Of a stretch of 64,000 bases of DNA, positions 1-7,939 are shown piece after piece; the stretch's first letter is position 1, and each line of letters starts with the position of its first letter. Source of the DNA: Mycobacterium paraffinicum (GTDB lineage Bacteria > Actinomycetota > Actinomycetes > Mycobacteriales > Mycobacteriaceae). A program made the translations under genes and the position numbers. Under the pieces are notes generated by a model. That model saw only the letters and a list, made by a program, of their open reading frames with translations. It had not been told where the DNA came from and searched no databases. The DNA lies in contig NZ_MPNT01000002.1 of NCBI RefSeq assembly GCF_001907675.1, forward strand, positions 1 through 64,000, given 5' to 3'.

Positions 1-63
1 CTCCTCAACGCCAGCGACAAGAACGCCGAAACGATTGCCCCCACAGCAGCTCTCACGGCATAG
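1..63 (+). CDS. Possible C-terminal end of a truncated gene
   Basis: Frame 1 is open from the first base to a TAG at 61-63 and would encode the last 20 residues of a protein cut by the window edge. The short tail has no recognisable motif, so the call rests only on the open frame and on the gene-free gap that follows. It could equally be chance. Confidence 0.25.
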   Translation, partial: LLNASDKNAETIAPTAALTA

Positions 64-146
64 TGAACAACCGCAGAGCCTCACGCGAACACGCGAATGC
101 TCTTACACCACTCCACGGGACGTGACCTGACGACGAGGCGGCGCGC

Positions 147-178
147 CGAAAAGTTACACACGCGCGCGTAACTTTTCG
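147..178. promoter_or_regulatory. Perfect 11-bp inverted repeat upstream of the DUF385 gene
   Basis: CGAAAAGTTAC at 147-157 is exactly reverse-complementary to 168-178, with a 10-base spacer of alternating CG. It lies about 90 bases before the ATG at 269 in an otherwise featureless stretch (64-268). No T-tract follows, so an operator is more likely than a factor-independent terminator, although a hairpin terminator for an upstream gene cannot be excluded. Confidence 0.45.
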
Positions 179-268
179 CGCCACGGATCCGTCCTTGGTT
201 ACGGGTTGCCGGTCCGGCCACGCCGGCGGACTAGCCGTTCAACGACGAAATACGCGACAGGAGAAGAA

Positions 269-718
269 ATGTCTCACCCGACGCCGCCTCGTTGGCTGAA
301 GCCGATGAACAAGTTCATGATCACGCTGCAAAGACTTGGCATACCAACCGGACCACCCATGGTCTTGACGGTGCCGGGCCGCAAAACGGGCCGGCCCCGC
401 AGCACGCCGATGACACCGTTCACGCTGGACGGACGGCTCTATGCCGTGGCCGGCTTCCCCGGTGCCGATTGGGCGCGCAACGCCCGCGCAGCCGGCACAG
501 GAACGCTCGGCAAGGGCCGAAAGACGCGACGCGTCAAGATAACTGAGCTGACGGCCGAGCAAGCTCGACCGGTGTTGCGCCGATACCCGGTGGAAGTGCC
601 GATCGGCGTTGGCTTTTTGAAGCGCTCCGGACTGGTGCGCCAAGGCGATCCCGAAGAAGTCGAGGCGCTTGCCGGCCGGATTGCCGTGTTCCGGCTAGAC
701 CCGATCCCGACGAACTGA
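269..718 (+). CDS. F420-type nitroreductase family protein (DUF385/DDN-like)
   Basis: The 149-residue protein has the small split-barrel pattern of mycobacterial deazaflavin-dependent nitroreductases: an amphipathic N-terminal helix, then a VLTVPGRKTGRPRSTPM stretch like the phosphate-contacting segment of DDN proteins, and a DGRLYAVAGFPGADWARN segment. Such proteins bind F420 and reduce quinones or nitro compounds; the substrate here is unknown. The ATG at 269 is preferred over an upstream start at 206 because ACAGGAGAAG sits just before it. It is followed after 45 bases by a DoxX-like gene on the same strand, so co-transcription is plausible. Confidence 0.8.
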   Translation: MSHPTPPRWLKPMNKFMITLQRLGIPTGPPMVLTVPGRKTGRPRSTPMTPFTLDGRLYAVAGFPGADWARNARAAGTGTLGKGRKTRRVKITELTAEQARPVLRRYPVEVPIGVGFLKRSGLVRQGDPEEVEALAGRIAVFRLDPIPTN

Positions 719-763
719 CACCGAACGATTCCCCACTGACCGACCAGCTATGGAAGCCGCAAC

Positions 764-1132
764 ATGCACAGCGCATACCTCGTCGTGACGATATCCGCCA
801 TCGCGCTCAACGGATTTTCCGGCGTGAGCGCACTGGTGCACTTCGCACCCATCATTCCGCCCATGGAACGGGCCGGCGTCCCGGTGTCCTGGCTGACCTT
901 TCCGATCGGCACCCTGAAAACCCTTGGCGCCCTTGGGCTGCTCGTCGGCCTGTGGGTGCCGGGAATCGGCGCCGCGGCAGCAGCGGGACTGACCATCTTC
1001 TTTATTTGCGCGATGTACACCCATGTCCTCGCCCGCGACATCTCCGGCCAGTTCGCACTGGCCGGGTTCTTGCTTGCCTTCAACGTCGCGACCTTCACGC
1101 TGACCGTGGTCGCGCACCCGGTCGTCCTCTAG
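764..1132 (+). CDS. DoxX-like small membrane protein
   Basis: This 122-residue protein is almost entirely hydrophobic and can be read as four membrane segments (about residues 4-24, 42-64, 66-86 and 95-117), the DoxX/DoxD-like topology. The loop VSWLTFPIGTLKTLGALGLL resembles the conserved DoxX GxxKxxGALGLL stretch. Members are linked to thiol or redox homeostasis at the membrane, but no catalytic residues are diagnostic. It follows an F420-type reductase gene. It is not part of the M. tuberculosis pepC neighbourhood as I recall it. Confidence 0.75.
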   Translation: MHSAYLVVTISAIALNGFSGVSALVHFAPIIPPMERAGVPVSWLTFPIGTLKTLGALGLLVGLWVPGIGAAAAAGLTIFFICAMYTHVLARDISGQFALAGFLLAFNVATFTLTVVAHPVVL

Positions 1133-1154
1133 TGCGGCCCCTCATCAGGCCTCA

Positions 1155-2414
1155 CTAACGCTTCGGTGAGAGGAACGCTTCCATCGCCGCCGAGTACGCG
1201 GCCACGTCGCGCGCGCCCATCAACTCCCGCGCGGAGTGCATCGCGAGCTGCGGGGCGCCGACGTCGACGGTCGGGATGCCGGTCCGAGCCGAGGCCAACG
1301 GCCCGATCGTCGATCCGCACGGCAGGTCGGCCCGGTGCTCGTAGCGCTGCAGGCCGACCCCGGCCTGCCGGCAGGCCAGCTCGAAGGCCGCGGCCGTGCG
1401 CCCGTCGGTGGCATAGCGCAGGTTGGGGTGCACCTTGAGCACCGGCCCGCCGTTGACCTCGATCAAGTGGCTGGGCTCGTGCCGCTCCGGGTAATTGGGG
1501 TGGGTGGCATGGGCCATGTCCGCCGAGGCCAGCAGCGACGTCGGCAGCCGGCGCAGGAAGTCTTCGCGGGTTCCGCCGGCCGCGAGCACGATGCGCTCCA
1601 GGACGGTGCCGAGCAGGTCGGACTGGGCGCCGTGGTCGGAGGACGACCCGACCTCCTCGTGGTCGAAGACCACCAGCACGGGTAGGAATCCCCGCGGTTC
1701 GGCGGCGACCAACGCCTCCGTCCCCGCGTAGCAGCTGGCCTGGTTGTCCAGGCGCGGCGCGCTGAGCAGGTCGCCGGCGGCGCCGACCACCGCCGACGGG
1801 GTCAGGTCATGGGTCATCAGGTCGGCGGCCAGCACGCTGGTCGGCGTCACCCCGGCGCGCTCGGCGACAAAGTCGATGAACGGCTTCAGGTCCGCACCGG
1901 CTCCCCAGACCGCGTTGACGTGGCGTTGCGGATCGAGCGTCAGCGATTTGCGGTCCTCGGCGAGGTGGATGGCCAGTTGGGGTACCCGCAGGATCGGGTC
2001 GTCGATCCGGACCAACAGGTGCTCGACCCCGGCGCCGTCATGCACCGACAACCGTCCACTGATGCCCAGGTCGCGATCCAGCCAGGAGTTGAGCCACGCC
2101 CCGCCGTACGGCTCCAGCGCGACCACGCGCCACCCCGCGACCACCCGGTCGGGATGCTGCTTGACCCGTAGGTTCGGGCTGTCGGTGTGCGCGCCGACGA
2201 TCCGGAACGGCCCGTCGGCCCCGTCGGAATTCCAGGCGACCAGCGAGCCTGCCCGCACTATGAAGTAGCGGCCCGGTTCATCCGGCCACCGGTTCGCCTC
2301 GCTCAGTTCGGTGAAACCGGCAGCGGTCAGCCGCGCGGCCACCGTGGCGCAGACATGAAATGGCGACGGAGAAGCGTCGATGAAATCGCAGAGGCCTGCG
2401 GCGCTGGCCGACAT
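1155..2414 (-). CDS. pepC: M18 family aminopeptidase PepC
   Basis: Zinc aminopeptidase of the M18 family (aspartyl/lysyl aminopeptidase I type), homologous to Rv0800; it would trim acidic or other N-terminal residues from cytosolic peptides. Family metal and catalytic signatures are all visible: [55 protein letters not shown], and the final histidine in [11 protein letters not shown]. The product is about 419 residues, normal for the family. ATG at 2414 begins [13 protein letters not shown], matching the conserved N-terminus; ATGs at 2423 and 2426 are alternatives, and none has a strong ribosome site. It is divergent from the DyP gene. Confidence 0.93.
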   Translation of the reverse strand: MSASAAGLCDFIDASPSPFHVCATVAARLTAAGFTELSEANRWPDEPGRYFIVRAGSLVAWNSDGADGPFRIVGAHTDSPNLRVKQHPDRVVAGWRVVALEPYGGAWLNSWLDRDLGISGRLSVHDGAGVEHLLVRIDDPILRVPQLAIHLAEDRKSLTLDPQRHVNAVWGAGADLKPFIDFVAERAGVTPTSVLAADLMTHDLTPSAVVGAAGDLLSAPRLDNQASCYAGTEALVAAEPRGFLPVLVVFDHEEVGSSSDHGAQSDLLGTVLERIVLAAGGTREDFLRRLPTSLLASADMAHATHPNYPERHEPSHLIEVNGGPVLKVHPNLRYATDGRTAAAFELACRQAGVGLQRYEHRADLPCGSTIGPLASARTGIPTVDVGAPQLAMHSARELMGARDVAAYSAAMEAFLSPKR

Positions 2415-2437
2415 GTTGATCATCATGGCTGTCGCTA

Positions 2438-2533
2438 CTCACCGTCGCCACGCTGGGCCCGATTGCGCGGCTCTCCCCCGCAAGCGGGGGGACCCCCAGC
2501 CGCACAACTTCCTGCGCTCACCGTCGCCACGCT
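2438..2533. repeat. 17-bp direct repeat flanking a GC hairpin between pepC and dyp
   Basis: CTCACCGTCGCCACGCT occurs at 2438-2454 and again, identically, at 2517-2533. Between them CCCCCGC-AA-GCGGGGG (2475-2490) forms a small perfect palindrome followed by GACCCCC. The whole unit fills the divergent pepC/dyp gap, so it may carry the promoters. Short GC-hairpin units with CCCCCGCAAGCGGGGG are, as I recall, dispersed in mycobacterial genomes; the direct repeats could then be target duplication or simple tandem growth. Confidence 0.55.
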
Positions 2534-2545
2534 AGGGTCAGCAGA

Positions 2546-3553
2546 GTGCCTCCCGTCCAGCCACAGCCCATCCTCGAGCCGTTGACGCCTGCGGCGGTCT
2601 TTCTGGTGGTGACCATCGACGACGGCGGCGAGGCGACGGTGCACGACGCGCTGCCCGACATTTCCGGGCTGGTGCGGGCAATCGGGTTTCGCGAGCCGCC
2701 GAAACGGTTGTCGGCCATCACCTCCATCGGCTCGCAGGCCTGGGATCGGTTGTTCTCTGGCCCCCGCCCCGCGGAGTTGCACCCCTTCGTCGAGCTGAAC
2801 GGCCCGCGGCACACCGCCCCGGCCACGCCCGGGGACTTGCTGTTCCACATTCGGGCGGAGAGCCTGGACGTCTGTTTCGAATTGGCCGACCGCATCCTGC
2901 GGTCGATGGCCGGTGCGGTCACCGTCGTCGACGAAGTGCACGGGTTCCGCTACTTCGACAACCGTGACCTGCTGGGCTTCGTCGACGGCACCGAAAACCC
3001 GGACGGCCCGCTCGCCGTCAGCGCCACCACCATCGGCGCCGAGGATCCCGACTTCGAAGGCTCGTGCTACGTGCACGTGCAGAAGTACCTGCACGAGATG
3101 TCGTCGTGGAACGCGCTCTCGGTCACCGAGCAGGAGCTGGTGATCGGCCGCACGAAGCTGGAAAACCTCGAGCTGGATGACGAGGAAAAGCCGCCCAACT
3201 CCCACATCGCCCTGAACGTGATCACTGACGCGGATGGCACCGAACTGAAGATCGTGCGTCACAACATGCCGTTCGGTCAGCTCGGGAAGGGCGAGTACGG
3301 CACCTACTTCATCGGGTATTCCCGCACGCCACGGGTGACCGAGCAGATGCTGCGCAACATGTTTCTCGGCGATCCACCCGGCAACACCGACCGCATCCTC
3401 GAATTCTCCACCGCGGTCACCGGTGGCCTGTTCTTCTCGCCCACTGTCGACCTCCTCGACGATCCACCGCCAATGCCCGCAGTGCCGGTGGCCGAAACCC
3501 CTGCCGTACCAGACGGCTCACTTTCGATCGGCAGCCTGAAAGGAACCACTTGA
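2546..3553 (+). CDS. dyp: DyP-type heme peroxidase, encapsulin cargo
   Basis: Dye-decolourising peroxidase of the bacterial B-type class, homologous to Rv0799c. The hallmark GFVDGTEN motif is at residues 144-151 (distal Asp147), the proximal heme-ligand candidate His239 lies in KIVRHNMPFG and the distal Arg260 in IGYSRTP. The enzyme uses peroxide to oxidise phenolic or dye-like substrates. After residue 305 a Pro/Ala-rich linker leads to DGSLSIGSLKG, the extension that docks such cargo inside encapsulin shells. GTG start at 2546. Its TGA shares one base with the encapsulin ATG, indicating translational coupling. Confidence 0.95.
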   Translation: MPPVQPQPILEPLTPAAVFLVVTIDDGGEATVHDALPDISGLVRAIGFREPPKRLSAITSIGSQAWDRLFSGPRPAELHPFVELNGPRHTAPATPGDLLFHIRAESLDVCFELADRILRSMAGAVTVVDEVHGFRYFDNRDLLGFVDGTENPDGPLAVSATTIGAEDPDFEGSCYVHVQKYLHEMSSWNALSVTEQELVIGRTKLENLELDDEEKPPNSHIALNVITDADGTELKIVRHNMPFGQLGKGEYGTYFIGYSRTPRVTEQMLRNMFLGDPPGNTDRILEFSTAVTGGLFFSPTVDLLDDPPPMPAVPVAETPAVPDGSLSIGSLKGTT

Positions 3554-4350
3554 TGAACAACCTCTACCGCGAGTTGGCACCGGTCACCGAAGCGGCTTGG
3601 AAGGAAATCGAAACCGAGGCGTCTCGGACGTTCAAACGCCATATCGCCGGACGCCGGGTCGTCGACGTCAGCGAGCCGGGTGGCCCGGTCACCGCGGCGG
3701 TCAGCACCGGCCGCCTGGTCGACGTGGCGTCACCATCCGACGGCGTCGAGGCTCACCTACGGGCAAGTAAACCCCTTGTCCGACTGCGTGTTCCGTTCAC
3801 CCTGTCCCGTTATGAAATCGACAACGTGGAGCGCGGCGCGCAGGACTCGGACTGGGACCCGGTCAAGGCCGCCGCCAAGAAGCTGGCGTTCGTCGAGGAC
3901 CGCGCCATCTTCGAGGGCTACCCCGCGGCGTCGATCGACGGCATTCGCACCTGCAGCTCGAACAAGCCGCTGACCTTGCCGGCCGATCCCCGCGAGATCC
4001 CGGACGTCATCACCCAGGCGATCTCCGAACTGCGGCTGGCCGGTGTCGACGGTCCCTATTCGGTGCTGCTGTCCGCCGACGTCTATACGAAGGTCAGCGA
4101 AACCACCGAACACGGCTACCCGATCCTCGAGCACATCGACCGGCTGGTCCCCGGGGACATCATCTGGGCGCCGGCCATCGACGGTGCTTTCGTGCTGACC
4201 ACCCGCGGCGGCGACTTCGATCTGCAGCTCGGGACCGATGTGTCGATCGGGTATACCAGCCATGATGCGGAGACCGTGCAGCTATACCTGCAGGAAACGC
4301 TGACGTTCCTGTGCTACACCGCGGAGGCGTCGGTCCCGCTGAGCTCCTAG
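3553..4350 (+). CDS. Encapsulin shell protein (Cfp29/linocin M18 family)
   Basis: The 265-residue protein is the HK97-fold shell subunit homologous to M. tuberculosis Cfp29 (Rv0798c), which self-assembles into a nanocompartment. The N-terminus (MNNLYRELAPVTEAAW) and the mid region ILEHIDRLVPGDIIWAPAIDGAFVLTTRGGDF are typical. ATG at 3553 overlaps the peroxidase stop (TGATG) and is preceded by AAAGGAAC; a TTG one codon earlier is less likely. Known biology is encapsulation of the upstream DyP peroxidase for oxidative-stress defence. No second cargo gene is adjacent; the next gene is on the other strand. Confidence 0.96.
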   Translation: MNNLYRELAPVTEAAWKEIETEASRTFKRHIAGRRVVDVSEPGGPVTAAVSTGRLVDVASPSDGVEAHLRASKPLVRLRVPFTLSRYEIDNVERGAQDSDWDPVKAAAKKLAFVEDRAIFEGYPAASIDGIRTCSSNKPLTLPADPREIPDVITQAISELRLAGVDGPYSVLLSADVYTKVSETTEHGYPILEHIDRLVPGDIIWAPAIDGAFVLTTRGGDFDLQLGTDVSIGYTSHDAETVQLYLQETLTFLCYTAEASVPLSS

Positions 4351-4405
4351 ACCTGCCCGCAACCGGCGGCCTGCGCGCGATCGCGGCCTGACACAACGAT
4401 TCTCG

Positions 4406-6109
4406 TTACAGGTCCAGAACCAGATCGGTTTCGGGAGCCGCCGAGCAGATGAGCACCGTCCCCGGCTCGGGCGGCTCCAGAGGCTGCTGGACGTAGACGG
4501 CTCTGCCGGCGACGACGCCGGTGACGCACAGGTGACAGACGCCGCTTCGGCAGGAGAACCGGGTGGGAACGTCGCAGGCCTCCGCGAGATCGAGGATGCT
4601 GCCGTATGCGGACGACCAGGCGGCCGTCAGGCCGCTGCGCGCGAAGGTGATTGGCGGACCCGTCCCCACAACCCCCGCCGGGGGGTGGGGCGGATTACGT
4701 GGGGTGTCGTCGACGATCCCCGGGTTGATCGGCGGCAGGGCACCGAATAGCTCGTTATGAATCCGCTGCGGGTCCAGACCGCCAGCGGCGAGCGCGTCGC
4801 GCATGTCGCTCATGAACTGGGTTGGGCCGCACAGGTATGCCGTGGCATTGGCCGGTATACCTAGCGCCGCGATGGTCTTGCGGTCCAAACGTCCTTGTGT
4901 CTGGGTGTAGAACACCGACTGCCGCGCGCTCGGCAGGGATTCGATCAAGCCCGTCGCTTCCGTTGCGAACGCTTGGGTTTCGCGATTGCGGGCGGTGTGC
5001 AGCCACCAGATATCGCGGCCGCTGCTGGCCGCCGCGAGCGCGTGCAGCATGGCCAGAACGGGTGTGATGCCGATTCCCGCCGACATCAGCAACACAGGTC
5101 CGCCGCCGTCGGTGAGGTAGAACTCGCCGCGCGGGGCGGCGGCCTCGACGATCGAGCCCGGCTCGACGTGCTCGTGCAGCCACGAGCTCACCAGGCCGTG
5201 CTCTTCCCGCTTGACGCTGATGCGGTAGTACCCTGCTGCGGGGTCTCCCGAAAGGGAGTAACTCCGCAGCGGCGCCGGCGCGCCCGCGCCGGGGATGCGC
5301 ACCGTCAGATATTGCCCGGGAAGCGGCGCCGGCAGGGCGGAACGATCCTCGGCCTCCAGCTCGATGGACATCACCTGTGGGCTTTCCCGGCGTATTCCCC
5401 TGACCCGCAAGGGCCGAAAACCCTGCCACGCCGGTGCCGCGCTGGGAGATGCGGACGCCGATCCCTGCGGCGTTGCGAGCATGTCCCGGAATGACTGCTG
5501 CCACCCCGGGCTGAGTGCCGGGACATCGACGATCTTGCGGAGTAGCTCGAGATCACGGTTGGGCAGGTACAACAGCGCATCGACGTCGGCGACGCTGAGC
5601 TCATGGCGACCACGGCGGGTACGCGTGATGTCATCGCCGGCGCAAACCCGTCCCTCGGAAATCACTCGGAAGTAAAAACCCGGCCGGCGTTGGGAGACAA
5701 GCAGGTTCGGCATCCTGAGTTCGTTCATGCGCATTCCGACCCGAAAACAGGTGACGCGGGGCTGGGTGACCTCGAACTCGGCTTCACCGATCCGATAGCG
5801 GTCACCGATGCACACGTCGGCGTCGGGCAATCCGGTGATGGTGAAGTTCTCCCCGAAGTGTCCGGGCACGAGGTCGTCGCGACCCAGGTATTTTTTCCAA
5901 AAGTCATATGACTCGGTCTGATACACCATGACGGCGCGCTGCTCGCCGCCGTGTCCGCCGAGATCACCCTGGCCGTCGCCGTCGATGTTCAGGCGGCGCA
6001 CCATGACCGGACCTTCGACCGGAGTTTTCCAGATCCCCGTGTAGACGGTCTTGTCCCGCCACTGCACGTTCTGGGGCAGCCCCACGTTTACCGAGATCAG
6101 CTTGGCCAC
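4406..6109 (-). CDS. MOSC domain-flavin reductase-[2Fe-2S] ferredoxin fusion
   Basis: A 567-residue three-module protein. Residues 1-165 form a YiiM-like MOSC domain with QPRVTCFRVGMRM holding the likely molybdenum-ligand Cys, followed by the YiiM-type helical tail (to about 215). Residues 235-460 are a ferredoxin-NADP reductase-like unit: RSYSLSGDP (flavin), LLMSAGIGITPVLAML (pyridine nucleotide). Residues 480-567 are a plant-type ferredoxin with FSCRSGVCHLC and a distal Cys near the end. E. coli YiiM is a molybdenum-cofactor protein that reduces N-hydroxylated purines; here an electron supply would be built in. GTG start with GGAGGTGG upstream. Divergent from the hydrolase gene. Confidence 0.9.
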   Translation of the reverse strand: MAKLISVNVGLPQNVQWRDKTVYTGIWKTPVEGPVMVRRLNIDGDGQGDLGGHGGEQRAVMVYQTESYDFWKKYLGRDDLVPGHFGENFTITGLPDADVCIGDRYRIGEAEFEVTQPRVTCFRVGMRMNELRMPNLLVSQRRPGFYFRVISEGRVCAGDDITRTRRGRHELSVADVDALLYLPNRDLELLRKIVDVPALSPGWQQSFRDMLATPQGSASASPSAAPAWQGFRPLRVRGIRRESPQVMSIELEAEDRSALPAPLPGQYLTVRIPGAGAPAPLRSYSLSGDPAAGYYRISVKREEHGLVSSWLHEHVEPGSIVEAAAPRGEFYLTDGGGPVLLMSAGIGITPVLAMLHALAAASSGRDIWWLHTARNRETQAFATEATGLIESLPSARQSVFYTQTQGRLDRKTIAALGIPANATAYLCGPTQFMSDMRDALAAGGLDPQRIHNELFGALPPINPGIVDDTPRNPPHPPAGVVGTGPPITFARSGLTAAWSSAYGSILDLAEACDVPTRFSCRSGVCHLCVTGVVAGRAVYVQQPLEPPEPGTVLICSAAPETDLVLDL

Positions 6110-6231
6110 CGCGCCACCTCCGCAGGCCCCGAATTCCAGGGCTGGCTCACACTATGTCAGCCGGAAGGCAACGGCAACAACTGACGGAACACGGCAGCGC
6201 GACTCTTGCGCGCAGCGAATTCTGGTGCATA

Positions 6232-6249
6232 CTGGGATACATAACCCAG
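6232..6249. promoter_or_regulatory. TGGG-N8-CCCA palindrome, site A (hydrolase promoter)
   Basis: CTGGGATACATAACCCAG is an 18-bp inverted repeat (CTGGG...CCCAG with TA/TA inner matches), 69 bases before the hydrolase ATG and 123 bases before the divergent MOSC-fusion start. The same TGGG-N8-CCCA design recurs at 7201, 8634 and 8657 next to the two TetR genes, making a shared TetR operator likely. Confidence 0.6.
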
Positions 6250-6317
6250 AATCTTCCGGTGGCGGTAACTTCGTTGAAGCCGCTCGGCGTTCGAGGGCGA
6301 AATTTGGGAGGAAAGCC

Positions 6318-7199
6318 ATGGCGGCTGTTCATCATCGCTATGCCACCGTCGACGGTCGCCGGCTCTTCTTCCGCGAAGCGGGTGACCCGAGCGCTCCCGC
6401 GCTGGTGCTGTTGCACGGGTTTCCCACCAGCTCCTACATGTTCCGCCATCTGATCCCGGTCCTCGCCGACCGCTACCACGTCATCGCACCGGATCACTTA
6501 GGCTTCGGGCTCTCCGACGCACCGTCCGTCCACGAGTTCGATTACACCTTCGACGCGCTGACCGACCTCACTGCCGCATTGCTGCGCGCGGTCCACGTCG
6601 ACCGGTACGCGATGTACGTCCAGGACTACGGTGCGCCGATCGGCTGGCGGCTGGCGCTGCGGGACCCGTCGTCGATCACCGCGATCATCACCCAGAACGG
6701 CAACGGCTACGACGCGGGATTCGTCGACAGCTTCTGGAAGATCGTGCGCGCTTACCAGAGCGAACAGACGCCCGACACCGAGGCCGCGGTCCGGCAGTTC
6801 CTCACGCTGGACGCCACCCGATGGCAATACGTCACCGGCGTTCCCGACGAGACGCTCGTCGACCCCGAATCGTGGCACCACGATTACGCGCTCATATCGC
6901 GACCGGGCAATGATCTGGTGCAGCTGAAACTGTTGCGGGACTATGCAACCAACGCGCCGCTCTACCCGCGGTTGCACGAATTCTTCCGGGCCAGCCAGGT
7001 CCCGCTGCTGGCTGTGTGGGGCCGCGGCGACGAGATCTTCGGCCCGGCCGGCGCCACGGCGTTCGCCGACGACCTGCCTGATGCCGAGATCCGCTTGCTC
7101 GACGGCGGGCATTTCCTGCTGGAGTCCGCACTGGACGAGGTCGCCGGGCTGATCCGCGACTTCCTCGACAACGTAGACATGGCCGGCCCGCCGGAATGA
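6318..7199 (+). CDS. Alpha/beta hydrolase, haloalkane dehalogenase/epoxide hydrolase type
   Basis: The 293-residue protein has the oxyanion motif VLLHGFPTSS, the DHLGFGLSD loop, and a nucleophile elbow VQDYGAPIGW in which Asp replaces the usual Ser, as in haloalkane dehalogenases and epoxide hydrolases. The late acid (WGRGDEIFGP) and His (DGGHFLLES) are present. ATG 6318 is chosen because GGGAGGAAAG precedes it; the longer frame from 6051 runs over the divergent gene. It is preceded by palindrome site A and followed by site B and a TetR gene, so it is probably repressed by that regulator. The natural substrate is unknown. Confidence 0.85.
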   Translation: MAAVHHRYATVDGRRLFFREAGDPSAPALVLLHGFPTSSYMFRHLIPVLADRYHVIAPDHLGFGLSDAPSVHEFDYTFDALTDLTAALLRAVHVDRYAMYVQDYGAPIGWRLALRDPSSITAIITQNGNGYDAGFVDSFWKIVRAYQSEQTPDTEAAVRQFLTLDATRWQYVTGVPDETLVDPESWHHDYALISRPGNDLVQLKLLRDYATNAPLYPRLHEFFRASQVPLLAVWGRGDEIFGPAGATAFADDLPDAEIRLLDGGHFLLESALDEVAGLIRDFLDNVDMAGPPE

Positions 7200-7217
7200 A
7201 TGGGCTGGATATCCCAT
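7200..7217. promoter_or_regulatory. TGGG-N8-CCCA palindrome, site B (TetR promoter)
   Basis: ATGGGCTGGATATCCCAT starts one base after the hydrolase stop codon and ends 32 bases before the first TetR ATG at 7250, the position expected for an autoregulatory operator. It has the same TGGG-N8-CCCA spacing as sites A, C and D. Confidence 0.6.
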
Positions 7218-7249
7218 AGTTCGGAGCGTCCGCGGGTTAGCCTGACGCG

Positions 7250-7939
7250 ATGGCCCATCCCGATGTTCACGACGAACAACGGTTGACCGCCAAGGGGCGC
7301 GCCACTCGGGATCGCATCGTGGAGGCGGCCGCCCAACTGATCGTCACCGAGGGCCTGTCCGCGGCGAACATGGAGAACGTCCGCCGGGCGGCGTCGGTCA
7401 GCGGTTCCCAGCTTGCCCATTATTTCGCCGATAAGGGCGCGCTGATACGCGCGGTTCTCCGGCGCCAGATCGGGGTGGTCCTCGACTTTCACCGGCAGCC
7501 CAAGCTAGGAGGCCTGGAGTCGTTCGACGATTTCGAGCGTTGGGGCGATCTCAACATGCGGTACCTCAGGCGCATCGGATTTTTCGGCACGCCCACCTAC
7601 CATGCACTTGCCGCCCAGCTGGCGAAGTCCGACGATCCGACGCGTGAAACGCTGGCGACCGGCTATTGGCAGTGGGTCGACCTGCTCGAGGCTGCGATCC
7701 AGCGGATGAAGGAGGACGGCGTCTTGGTCGCGGACGCCGACGCTCGACGGTTGGCGATGGTCATCGTCGCCGCCCATCAGGGCGGTGGCACCTTGGCCTT
7801 CACCTACCGGGCGGAATGGCCGCATGCCGACGCAGTTCGCTTCGCGATCAACTACCTGCGCACCTTCGCCACCGACGCCGACGAGCGGGTACCAAGACCT
7901 GCGCGGCGTCCGCGACGACGCGCGAGGACCGCCACGTGA
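7250..7939 (+). CDS. TetR-family regulator, first of an overlapping pair
   Basis: A 229-residue TetR repressor. The helix-turn-helix lies at about residues 40-62 and includes ENVRRAASVSGSQLAHYF, followed by DKGALIRAV. The C-terminal two thirds form a ligand pocket typical of the family, with a basic tail (RRPRRRAR). The start ATG at 7250 lies just downstream of palindrome site B. Its stop overlaps the GTG of a second TetR gene whose recognition helix is nearly the same (VRRAA-V-GSQ-AHYF). The pair probably recognises the same operator and controls the flanking hydrolase and DUF427 genes. Confidence 0.9.
   Translation: MAHPDVHDEQRLTAKGRATRDRIVEAAAQLIVTEGLSAANMENVRRAASVSGSQLAHYFADKGALIRAVLRRQIGVVLDFHRQPKLGGLESFDDFERWGDLNMRYLRRIGFFGTPTYHALAAQLAKSDDPTRETLATGYWQWVDLLEAAIQRMKEDGVLVADADARRLAMVIVAAHQGGGTLAFTYRAEWPHADAVRFAINYLRTFATDADERVPRPARRPRRRARTAT

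Noticed and set aside
2435..3262. 275-codon minus-strand frame
   Set aside because: Antisense to the DyP peroxidase gene and runs through the repeat region.
4395..4407. AACGA-TTC-TCGTT hairpin as terminator between encapsulin and the MOSC fusion
   Set aside because: A 5-bp AT-containing stem overlapping a stop codon is too weak to support.
6051..6317. N-terminal extension of the alpha/beta hydrolase
   Set aside because: It overlaps the divergent MOSC-fusion start and the operator; a strong ribosome site sits before ATG 6318.
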